Made by a program: the position numbers and the translations under genes. A DNA stretch of 64,000 nucleotides from Mycobacterium sp. 050128 (lineage in GTDB: Bacteria; Actinomycetota; Actinomycetes; Mycobacteriales; Mycobacteriaceae). Below are positions 46,418 through 53,357 of the stretch, piece by piece (positions within the stretch are counted from its first letter, which is position 1; each line of letters begins with the position of its first letter). Location: assembly GCF_036409155.1 (NCBI RefSeq), contig NZ_JAZGLW010000002.1, forward strand, positions 124,001 to 188,000. Reading direction: 5' to 3'. Below the pieces are notes generated by a model. The model had not been told where the DNA came from, did no database searches, and saw only the letters and a list, made by a program, of their open reading frames with translations.

Positions 46418-46519
46418 CAACGGCAGCCGCATTCAGCAAATTCGGCCTCCCCCAATCTCGCCTCTGCCGCGATGATGACCTCCGGATGCTCGCCGACGTA
46501 TTCGTCGATCTCTTTCTGA
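46418..46519 (+). pseudogene. Decayed copy B of the tiny lipoprotein gene
   Basis: Occupies exactly the same position after its leader and the same 34 codons (including stop) as copy A. The start is CAA instead of ATG, and the signal-peptide half is no longer hydrophobic. The end TSGCSPTYSSISF still aligns with copy A TASGCSPVLSLFSF, and the Gly-Cys pair is at codons 23-24 in both. No in-frame stop has appeared. Confidence 0.5.
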
Positions 46520-46710
46520 GCGCGAGATGCTCCGACAACCTTGTTGGGTTTTCGGCAACGCGGATTTTTGCGGAGATCATTTCGCCCCGTCGACTTTATA
46601 TCGGATAAAAGTCCACTTCATCACCCGTTTCCGGTGGTCATCCGCGCCTAGACGTTGTTCGCCTCCGCGACACGTGCTCATTACTTCTTGGTAAAGGTGG
46701 CATGTCTGCC
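46520..46710. other. Unassigned sequence
   Basis: Between relic B and leader C. No gene, promoter or repeat is recognised; base composition is more AT-rich than the surrounding genome. Confidence 0.4.
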
Positions 46711-46883
46711 AGATCTCGGGTTAGTATCGGCACCGGCCGAATCGGGTCTGAATGCGATGGTGGGCGCCTTCATGCCAGCTAATTGTTGTTCGGAGTCGGG
46801 AGCGGCCGTTTTTTGCGCCTCCTGACGCCATAAGCCCGGCTCCAACCTGAGCCGGGTGGAAACAGAGACGAATGGAGTGCGTT
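46711..46883 (+). promoter_or_regulatory. Structured leader, copy C (repeat element)
   Basis: Near-identical to leader A. Hairpin 1: GTCGGGAG (46795-46802) with CTCCTGAC (46819-46826). Hairpin 2: CCCGGCT (46835-46841) with AGCCGGG (46850-46856); its loop CCAACCTG differs completely from copy A while the stem is kept, suggesting selection on structure. TAGTAT near 46722 is in the place of copy A's TATGAT. Confidence 0.6.
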
Positions 46884-46991
46884 ATGTCACGTGTAACCAG
46901 CAAAATCAGTGTTGCCGTAATCCTTGGCTTTACCGCGGTTGCGGCGACCGGATGCACGCCGGTGTTGTCGCTCATCAACATCTCGACGTAA
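46884..46991 (+). CDS. Tiny lipoprotein C (35 aa)
   Basis: Signal MSRVTSKISVAVILGFTAV and lipobox AATGC, Cys24, then the mature CTPVLSLINIST. Close to copy A: substitutions are conservative and many codon differences are silent or conservative (Ile/Val, Arg/Lys, Ser/Thr), which argues that the peptide is translated. ATG after GGAGTGCGTT. Confidence 0.65.
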   Translation: MSRVTSKISVAVILGFTAVAATGCTPVLSLINIST

Positions 46992-47606
46992 GCCCGCGTG
47001 GCTTCTCGCGCTGCGCACCTCTCACACGTCGGTCAACACTCACTGAGTGGTTTGCTACGGTTCGGGGTCCTGCACGACATGACGCCCTCGGGTAGGCATC
47101 ATGTGTGTCCGCACGGTGCGGGTCGTCGCCGCGCGCAGCGGGCAGGCATACGGGGCCGGCTGATCGCCTGCGGGGGTTAGCGAGCGCGGCTGGTGCGCCA
47201 AGCACCGCACGCCGGCACGTTCACAGCGTGCCTAGCGCTGTTGTCGTCTGTCCGGGCCGGGGGTTGATCCGCGGCCCGGACAGACTGCGCCCTGAGTGCC
47301 GCTCAGAGGCCGTCAGCGCCATCGTGGCGGCCGCGGCGACCGGGTAGGAGCATCCATAAACGGCAGTTCCCCATCGCCCGCGTGCGCCTGGCTAACTACT
47401 CGTAGGGTGTGATGCACCTGCCGACGTCGAACTCGAGCGGCCACTAGGGGGAAGAAGAGGGGGTTCCTAGCTCACCGTGTTCGAAATGGATTTCGTCGTG
47501 CTGGGCACCAGCTGAAACGGGATCCACAGTGTCCATCGGCCTACCGCTACATACGGCGTGATGATCTGCGACGCTTCAATTACATCGCGACGGGGAGGAG
47601 GACGTG
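46992..47606. other. Gene-free stretch with one strong hairpin
   Basis: About 615 bases without a convincing gene. The notable feature is a perfect inverted repeat at 47246-47285, annotated separately. CACTCACTGAGTG near 47038 is a small palindrome after lipoprotein C. GGGGAGGAGG at the right end is the ribosome site of the next small gene. Confidence 0.4.
47246..47285. terminator. Perfect 13-bp inverted repeat
   Basis: Arms GTCTGTCCGGGCC (47246-47258) and GGCCCGGACAGAC (47273-47285) with a 14-base loop. Strong enough to terminate transcription in either direction; it lies about 250 bases after lipoprotein C and has no U-tract. Confidence 0.5.
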
Positions 47607-47780
47607 ATGCCGCGTTTTGAAACCGAAATGGAGGCCTGCCCGCATTGTCGACGGGCAGCCGAGGCGACGGTTGAGTACATCCGCGACAGCGATGGCAAGG
47701 TCATCCGCAAGCGGGTGCGCGACATTAACTGCCGTTACGCCGACTGCCCGGGCAATGAAGTGCCGCCGCACTGGAGCTAG
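47607..47780 (+). CDS. 57-aa four-cysteine zinc-ribbon-like protein
   Basis: A small gene with an excellent ribosome site (GGGGAGGAGG, spacing 5) and ATG at 47607. The protein has Cys11-x2-Cys14 (ACPHC) and Cys42-x4-Cys47 (NCRYADCPGN), joined by a charged hairpin RDSDGKVIRKRVRDI. This is the layout of a zinc-binding treble-clef or ribbon. Nothing identifies its partner. Codon usage is normal for the genome. Confidence 0.65.
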   Translation: MPRFETEMEACPHCRRAAEATVEYIRDSDGKVIRKRVRDINCRYADCPGNEVPPHWS

Positions 47781-48183
47781 CCGTCCTTGCTCATCGTGAA
47801 AGCAGTCTGAGAACCGCTCGCGGCCGCGTTGTGGCGTCTCGGAGTAGCCCGGCGTAGCCCCGAATTGGGCCCTTGCGGCCGCGGACACGCGGTGTCGCCG
47901 CCCGACTTTCCGGTCGCGCCCGGACCGCATCCTTTGTGCCAGTCCATTTCCCAGTGATCTTGATTTGAAAAGCATTGTGCGACAACAGATTTAGAAGCGA
48001 CATACCGCTTGCCTGGGAGGCGCCTCAGAATCGTACCGATTGAATGCAAGAGGCGAAAAAATTTGCGGCGATTTCGGGAAAACACTCGTGATCAAGCTCT
48101 TTGGCGTCGTATTGTACGTGTGTCTCGGGCAGCAGATCGGCTCTCTGGTAACAGATTGTCCTTAGACGAACGGGGGCAACACC
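47781..48183. other. Unassigned sequence upstream of lipoprotein D
   Basis: Four hundred bases with no convincing gene. The right part should hold the promoter of lipoprotein D; CAGCAGATC near 48130 is the only echo of leader A, so the hairpin leader is not conserved here. Confidence 0.35.
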
Positions 48184-48309
48184 ATGTCACGTCTCAGCAG
48201 TAAATTTGTCGTCGCCTTGATCCTCGGCTTTACCGCGCTTACGGCATCAGGGTGCACGATCCCGCTCACCATCGACCCAGGTGGCTCCGGCCTAGTCTTC
48301 ACGCCGTAG
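48184..48309 (+). CDS. Tiny lipoprotein D (41 aa)
   Basis: Third intact member. Signal MSRLSSKFVVALILGFTAL with lipobox TASGC, Cys24, then an 18-residue mature part (TIPLTIDPGGSGLVFTP after Cys). The MSR-S-VALILGFTA-GC core equals copies A and C, while the mature peptide is different. Upstream ACGGGGGCAACACC is a weak ribosome site. A perfect 15-bp hairpin follows 28 bases after the stop. Confidence 0.65.
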   Translation: MSRLSSKFVVALILGFTALTASGCTIPLTIDPGGSGLVFTP

Positions 48310-48337
48310 CACCGCGCTCACCAATCGTGGGGTGACT

Positions 48338-48373
48338 CCGCGATAATCCCTGTGCGAGCAGGGATTATCGCGG
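48338..48373 (+). terminator. Perfect 15-bp hairpin downstream of lipoprotein D
   Basis: CCGCGATAATCCCTG (48338-48352) and CAGGGATTATCGCGG (48359-48373) pair without mismatch around the 6-base loop TGCGAG. Placed as a terminator for the lipoprotein D transcript. Striking for containing an AT-rich core in a GC-rich genome. Confidence 0.65.
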
Positions 48374-48879
48374 ATCCCTCGCTTTGGACCCCTGGGCCCA
48401 GCCATCGCGTGCTCGGTCGGCGGTCTTTCGACAGGGATGCATACCACGGCAGCCCCTATCGCGGATACGTTCTATCCCAACGCCTTTGGGCGTCTGCACG
48501 TGCGTGCGGGCAGGGTGTGTTCGTTGGGGGGTAAGACGCGAACGAATGTGCCGCCGTCAGCTCGGCAGCGCTGTGGTGCAATAGCTTTCGGCGCGGGTGT
48601 CCGGTGACCGTCACGCGTCGGGCGCAGCGCAGCGGTGCGCCCTGAATCGGTTGGTCCCTAGCCTGGAATGCAGGTGAATTGACCGCAATCAATGGTGAGT
48701 GGGACCGTGCGGATTTCGTGGTGTGGACGCGCACCACGGAGGACGGCGTCGGCGCCGCTGAGGGGTTTTTATCCTGCCTGCCAATGAGTTTCGTGCCGGC
48801 GGTGCCATTTCGTCCATTGCGCCAACTGCACGGCGACCACATGAAAAACCGTCGCTATGAAGCTAATTCGCGCAGCACA
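48374..48879. other. Unassigned sequence
   Basis: About 500 bases between the hairpin and the cyclase relic. Open frames exist on both strands but lack ribosome sites and sensible composition. No repeat or RNA gene is recognised. Confidence 0.4.
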
Positions 48880-49262
48880 CAAAAGCCGCACGGGGTCACG
48901 CTTGCCTTTGACCTTCACCCAGCCATGCCGGCTGACCCGGGCGCTCGTATCGAGCGCCGCCGAAGTGCTGGGGCCGACCACCACCTGACCCGGCTCGGCC
49001 AGGTTCTGCAGCCGCGCGGCCAGATTCATGGGGTCCCCGATCGCGGTGGAGCTGCGCATCTGCTCCGCGCCGATGTTGCCCAACAGTGCCGGCAAGCCCG
49101 TGCTGCGGCGGCGTCCGGTGCCACCTGGTCGACACGGTCGCGGCGCGCCGGCACGTCGACCATCTCCACCAGCGCCACGGCGTAATCGCGCCGTAGATCG
49201 GCGATGGTCTGCTGGGTGGCCAGTGCATCGAACAGCCCGCAAAACGGCGATCGCAATGACAA
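48880..49262 (-). pseudogene. Fragment of class III adenylate/guanylate cyclase
   Basis: In one minus-strand frame, 49086 down to 48880, the text reads LLGNIGAEQMRSSTAIGDP, NLAARLQNLAEPGQVVVG and WVKVKGKRDPVRL, the unmistakable C-terminal half of a class III cyclase catalytic domain. In another frame just upstream (49262 to about 49160) ALATQQTIADLRRDYAVALVEMV continues the homologous-looking region. The metal-binding aspartates and a start are missing, so this is a truncated, frameshifted relic. Confidence 0.6.
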
Positions 49263-49290
49263 CGGGCGCTGTCGGGGGGAGACGAATCGA

Positions 49291-49725
49291 CTAAGACTCA
49301 GCGAGTTGCTTGAGGCACCTCAGTGTGTCGGACAGCGTGCGGCCCACCTGACGCACTGCGATTCGATCGGCCACATAAGCCAGGATTCCACCCGGTGCCT
49401 GATACGACAGCCGGAAAGTCGCTCGCGTTTGGCCTGCAGCCCCGTCTCGCAGCCGGATGCGCCCCCGCAGCGTGACGCCGGTGATACCCACCCACGCCAG
49501 GTCGCGGCGTTCGTCGAATTCGACCACCTCGATCAGGCCGCCAACCGGCACCGACCCGATCTTCCAATGGACGGTATAGCGGGCACCTACGCCGGCAGCC
49601 TGCTCGTTCGCCGCTTCCCAACGTTCGAGGTTCGTCATGAAGGTCGGGTAGCAGTCCGGGTCGCTGACGATTTTCCACACGGCCTCGCGGTCCGCCTGGA
49701 TGACGCATCGGCGTTCGACGCGCAT
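49291..49725 (-). CDS. SRPBCC-fold protein
   Basis: A 144-aa helix-grip protein: VERRCVIQADREAVWKIVSD, a Trp/Tyr-rich beta sheet (RYTVHWKIGSVPVGG) and a final helix VGRTLSDTLRCLKQLAES. It is translationally coupled (TGATG overlap) to the upstream lipid acyltransferase, so it probably handles a lipid ligand or product of that enzyme. Confidence 0.8.
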   Translation of the reverse strand: MRVERRCVIQADREAVWKIVSDPDCYPTFMTNLERWEAANEQAAGVGARYTVHWKIGSVPVGGLIEVVEFDERRDLAWVGITGVTLRGRIRLRDGAAGQTRATFRLSYQAPGGILAYVADRIAVRQVGRTLSDTLRCLKQLAES

Positions 49726-50558
49726 CAGCCGATCACCGGCAGACGACGTTTGGCGGCAAGCCGGTCGACGGCGCCCTGCAGACTGGCGATGACCTTGTCA
49801 TGCACCGCTTGGTCATCGCCATCGACGTCGATGGGTTCCTGCACCTCGATCGCGATCTTGGTGGGTAGCGGTATGTGGCCCGCCAGGTCGCCGATGTTCA
49901 AGCCCCAGGGCAGTGCCAGCGATATCGGAATGCTCTTGAGCCGCAGCAACTTATCCGCCATCAGTGCTTTGGCCAGCCACTGCCCGCGGTTGAGGAACAG
50001 CGCGCTCTCCTGGCCTCCGACGGCGGCGACCGGGACGATCGGTACGCCCGCCTCCCGGGCTAGCTTCACGTATCCCATCCGCCCACCGAAGTCGACCTTG
50101 TGGCGCTGCCACGACGGCCGGAACACTTCGTAGTCTCCGCCGGGATACACCAGTAGTGCCGCGCCGGAATCCAGTGCCAGACGGGCGTTTTCGGGGTTGG
50201 CGGCGACGGTGCCGAACTTGCGCAGCCAGCCCAGCGGCGGTGCTGAGACGACGAGGTTGTGGGCCAGCTGGTAAAACGGCCGCTCGACGCCGAAGTACGA
50301 ACAGAACGCGAGCGTGAATACGAAGGTGTCCGGGGGCACGTTGCCGCCGCTGTGGTTGCCGACCATCAGCACCGGACCTTCGTTGGGGATCCGATCCAAC
50401 CCCTTGACGTCCGCCCGGAAGTACAGCGACGCGAGCAGCCAGGTGCCCGGCAGCTGGTCGCGGATGTAGTCGGGATCTCGCTGGTCGAGGTCGGCCTTGG
50501 GGACTCTGGACACGACCTGCCGGCGAGTCCAGTCAATCGCCTCTCCTACGAGCCCCAT
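49725..50558 (-). CDS. Phospholipid/glycerol acyltransferase (PlsC-like)
   Basis: A 277-aa membrane-associated acyltransferase. The catalytic block is VLMVGNHSGGNVPPDTFVF, a mycobacterial variant of the NHxxxxD motif. It is followed by the substrate motif LLVYPGGDYEVFRP and the PIVPVAAVGGQE segment. It transfers an acyl chain from acyl-CoA to a glycerol or other lipid acceptor. Cotranscribed with the SRPBCC gene. Confidence 0.85.
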   Translation of the reverse strand: MGLVGEAIDWTRRQVVSRVPKADLDQRDPDYIRDQLPGTWLLASLYFRADVKGLDRIPNEGPVLMVGNHSGGNVPPDTFVFTLAFCSYFGVERPFYQLAHNLVVSAPPLGWLRKFGTVAANPENARLALDSGAALLVYPGGDYEVFRPSWQRHKVDFGGRMGYVKLAREAGVPIVPVAAVGGQESALFLNRGQWLAKALMADKLLRLKSIPISLALPWGLNIGDLAGHIPLPTKIAIEVQEPIDVDGDDQAVHDKVIASLQGAVDRLAAKRRLPVIG

Positions 50559-50673
50559 GTCCGCGTCCTGTCCTCAGCGTGCCTCGGGGTCGACTACCCG
50601 GATTAACGGTCTTTCACACCGTCATTCGTGAAACGGCCGAAAAGCGTTGCACCACAATGTTGCACCCCGGCAG

Positions 50674-52152
50674 CTAGGCGGCGTTGAGCAGCAACATCAA
50701 CCCGTAGTCCATGTGAATCTGTTGATGGCAATGCAGCAGCGACAGCCCGGGCTGATCGGCGACGAAATCGATCTCCAGGCTCTGGTAGCCGCCGAGCATC
50801 GCGACGTCCTTGTGCACGCCGGCCGTCGGAGTGCCGGCGAACTGTGTGATTTCGAAGGTGTGGCGGTGCAAATGCATCGGATGCAGGTCGTCGGTGGCAT
50901 TGCGAAAGCGCAGCCGGTAGCGCCCGCCGCGCTGCACATCGAGTACGGGTGTGTTGCTGTCCATTGAGAATGAGGAGCCGTTCAAGGTCCAGATGTTGAA
51001 GCCATCGGCTGCCGCGTTACGTTTCTCGATCAGCATTTCGATGGTGCGGTCCGGTGGCGGGACCCCGGTGGGAGTGCCCGACGCGAAAAGGCGGTAGTCC
51101 CATTGGAATGGAGGGGGCGGTGTCCATAGTGGCTCCCCGCCTCGACCGGCATATTCGACGACCACACCCATGCCATGGCCACGGTCGTCGTCGGAGAGAT
51201 CGCCGAGCACCCACACTCCCGGAGCGGTCATGTCGACCACCGCCGAGATCCGCTCGGCGGCGCCGAGCCACAGCACCGGGACTCGCGCCGGATTCGGCAC
51301 GGGGTTGCCGTCCAGCGCGACCACGGTGAAGGTGTGGCCGGGCAGGGCCAGGCTGCGGCTTTCGGTTGCGCTGCCATTGAGGACATGGAGCAGCACCCGC
51401 TGCCCCGCCTGGACCCGGATGGGATCGCCGCTGCCTAGCTTGTGCCCGTTAACGGCGAATGCTGCGTAGCCGACTTCATACCCGGGTGGCTCACCGCGGG
51501 CCTGGGAGGCCCGCATCGCCGCTTCGCCTTTCTCTTTCAGCGCCGGGTCTTCAGTGCCGGCCAGAAAATCGCTGGCCATGTCACCCCCGTGGCTGAAGCT
51601 GGGCTCAAATTCTTTGAGTGTCAAGAAGATCTCTTGGTCGTAGGCGCCGGGATTCTGTTTGGGTTCGACGTAGACCGGACCGACCAGGCCGCCGTACTGG
51701 CCCCGCGACAGGTCGGCACGCGGGACCACGTGGGTGTGATAGAAGCGGAAGCCCGCCGGGCCCGGTACAAACGTGATCCGCCGCATCCCGTGCGCGGGGA
51801 TATACGGCGTACCCTCTTCGGCGGCGCCGTCGACGTCCACACCGAGCTGTTGGCCGTGCCAGTGCAATTGCTCGGGGGTGTCGGTGTCGTTGTAGATATC
51901 CACCCAGGTCCGTTGGCCTTCTTTCAAGCGCACCAGCGGACCGGGGAACTGACCGTTGTAGACCGTGGTGGAGACAATCTGGTCGGGGGCCAATTGGACG
52001 GTGCCGGTGCCGATTCGCAGGGTGTACTCGGCCTTGCCGTTGGGCGGCGATGGTGCAGCCGTCCGCGAGCAGGCGACGGTTGCTCCGACCTGAGCGGGAC
52101 CGGCGGCTACTGCCGCCAGCCCGGCCCATTTGAGGAAGTCACGTCTATCCAC
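50674..52152 (-). CDS. Secreted multicopper oxidase
   Basis: A 492-aa three-cupredoxin oxidase that couples substrate oxidation to reduction of oxygen to water. A twin-arginine signal (DRRDFLKWAGLAAVAAG) is followed by all four copper motifs: HWHGQ, FYHTHVV, HPMHLHRH and LLHCHQQIHMDYG. The signal also has an ACS motif that could be a lipobox. GTG at 52152 puts the Tat motif at the N-terminus. Candidate roles are Cu(I) detoxification or ferroxidase/phenol oxidation. Confidence 0.88.
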   Translation of the reverse strand: MDRRDFLKWAGLAAVAAGPAQVGATVACSRTAAPSPPNGKAEYTLRIGTGTVQLAPDQIVSTTVYNGQFPGPLVRLKEGQRTWVDIYNDTDTPEQLHWHGQQLGVDVDGAAEEGTPYIPAHGMRRITFVPGPAGFRFYHTHVVPRADLSRGQYGGLVGPVYVEPKQNPGAYDQEIFLTLKEFEPSFSHGGDMASDFLAGTEDPALKEKGEAAMRASQARGEPPGYEVGYAAFAVNGHKLGSGDPIRVQAGQRVLLHVLNGSATESRSLALPGHTFTVVALDGNPVPNPARVPVLWLGAAERISAVVDMTAPGVWVLGDLSDDDRGHGMGVVVEYAGRGGEPLWTPPPPFQWDYRLFASGTPTGVPPPDRTIEMLIEKRNAAADGFNIWTLNGSSFSMDSNTPVLDVQRGGRYRLRFRNATDDLHPMHLHRHTFEITQFAGTPTAGVHKDVAMLGGYQSLEIDFVADQPGLSLLHCHQQIHMDYGLMLLLNAA

Positions 52153-52220
52153 GAAACGCCTTGTCTGGGGAACCGACGCCTCGCCATCTCCCCGCTGTGC
52201 ACGATAGTCGGAGTTCGGCC

Positions 52221-53357
52221 TCAGTGGCCCGGAGCGTCGAGACGATAGACGCGAGCCGCGTTCTCGTGGGAAATCAGATCGACAACCCGCATTGCATCTC
52301 GTTCGCACCATTCGCCGTCGTCGACAAAACCGCTCAGTACGCGGTGGATACCCCTGCGCCACAACGCCGCGCCCAAATAGTGCAATTCCGCCGGCCCGAA
52401 GCCATCCGACGAGTAAAGGATCTTGTGAAACGGTGCCATCTCCAGCAGACGGGCGATGAACGCCGGCGCCCGAGCGCCCAGGTAGTTGATGCTCAATCCG
52501 CCGTCGAGATAGACGTTGTTGAAAGCCTGGGCGAGGTAGCCCGCCTCGCGCTCATAGGGATAGCAGTGCAGCAACATGACCGGGGTGTCGCCGGATTGGC
52601 GTAGAAACTCGAGCAGGTATAGCGGATTGGCTTTGTGCAGGTCGCAGTCCCGGTCGCCAAAACCGACGTGCAATTGCAGCGGCTTGCCGAGACGCAACGC
52701 CTGGTGCAACCCGAAACGCAGCAGAACTCGATCCTGTAACCGGGTTCCGCCAAGATCCCGCCACTGCTGCGCGGCCCGGGCTACTTCGGCCGCGCGCGGC
52801 TCGGTCAGGTCGCCCTCGAAACCGCCGCGGTAGGCCAGGATCGATTTCGTGCCAACGGCACCGGCGGCACGTTCGTGCAGGATCTCGGCGAATGCCGACG
52901 CATAATCGCCGGGCGCCGAGGCGGCCTGCTCGGCCACCTGCTCGAGGCGAACGATCTCGTGTACACGGTTTCCGGACAGTGCGCACAATTGCGAGATATC
53001 TGTTGCGCCCGATCCGATTCCGGTGTCCACCAGCCAGTCGCTCACTCCGGCGGCCGGCAGAAACAGGCGCGCCAGCTCGCTTTCGGTAAATGCGCTGCGG
53101 CGCTCCCAATAGTCGTGTGGATCAACGTGTTTCGGCGATCCGAGGAGAGGGCCGCAGTGGGCACGCACCGCGAAGCCCAGCTGTGAGTCGAAACCCGAGC
53201 CCGTCAGTGGCTCGGTATTGGCCTCGTTGAGGGCGTTCTCGAACCGTCGCCGATCCCCCGGTTCCAACCAGCATCCGTGGACGTGGTGGTCGATCAAAGC
53301 CACTTCGCCGATGTGGTCGGCGAGAGTCGACGAGTCCGTCACCGCTACAGGCTCCAC
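52221..53357 (-). CDS. Amidohydrolase, FluG N-terminal-like (Rv1879-like)
   Basis: A 378-aa amidohydrolase-2 protein. The metal motif is LIDHHVHGCW. Later motifs are LQLHVGFGDRD (His), VMLLHCYPYEREAGYLA and ILYSSDGFGPAELHYLG (Asp). Its start overlaps the glnA3 stop by 13 bases. In fungi FluG fuses exactly these two domain types, supporting joint action: probable hydrolysis of the gamma-glutamyl compound made by GlnA3. Confidence 0.85.
   Translation of the reverse strand: MEPVAVTDSSTLADHIGEVALIDHHVHGCWLEPGDRRRFENALNEANTEPLTGSGFDSQLGFAVRAHCGPLLGSPKHVDPHDYWERRSAFTESELARLFLPAAGVSDWLVDTGIGSGATDISQLCALSGNRVHEIVRLEQVAEQAASAPGDYASAFAEILHERAAGAVGTKSILAYRGGFEGDLTEPRAAEVARAAQQWRDLGGTRLQDRVLLRFGLHQALRLGKPLQLHVGFGDRDCDLHKANPLYLLEFLRQSGDTPVMLLHCYPYEREAGYLAQAFNNVYLDGGLSINYLGARAPAFIARLLEMAPFHKILYSSDGFGPAELHYLGAALWRRGIHRVLSGFVDDGEWCERDAMRVVDLISHENAARVYRLDAPGH

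Noticed and set aside
45765..46991. The three repeated leaders as a CRISPR-like or IS-derived array
   Set aside because: Units are about 270 bases, irregularly spaced, and each is tied to a short gene. There are no short equal repeats with unique spacers, no terminal inverted repeats and no transposase.
47580..47975. A 131-codon minus-strand frame opposite the four-cysteine gene
   Set aside because: The plus-strand small gene has an ideal ribosome site and ordered cysteine pairs; the opposite frame has neither.
48352..48534. A 60-codon frame starting inside the 15-bp hairpin
   Set aside because: No ribosome site, the start lies in a terminator stem, and the composition is not protein-like.
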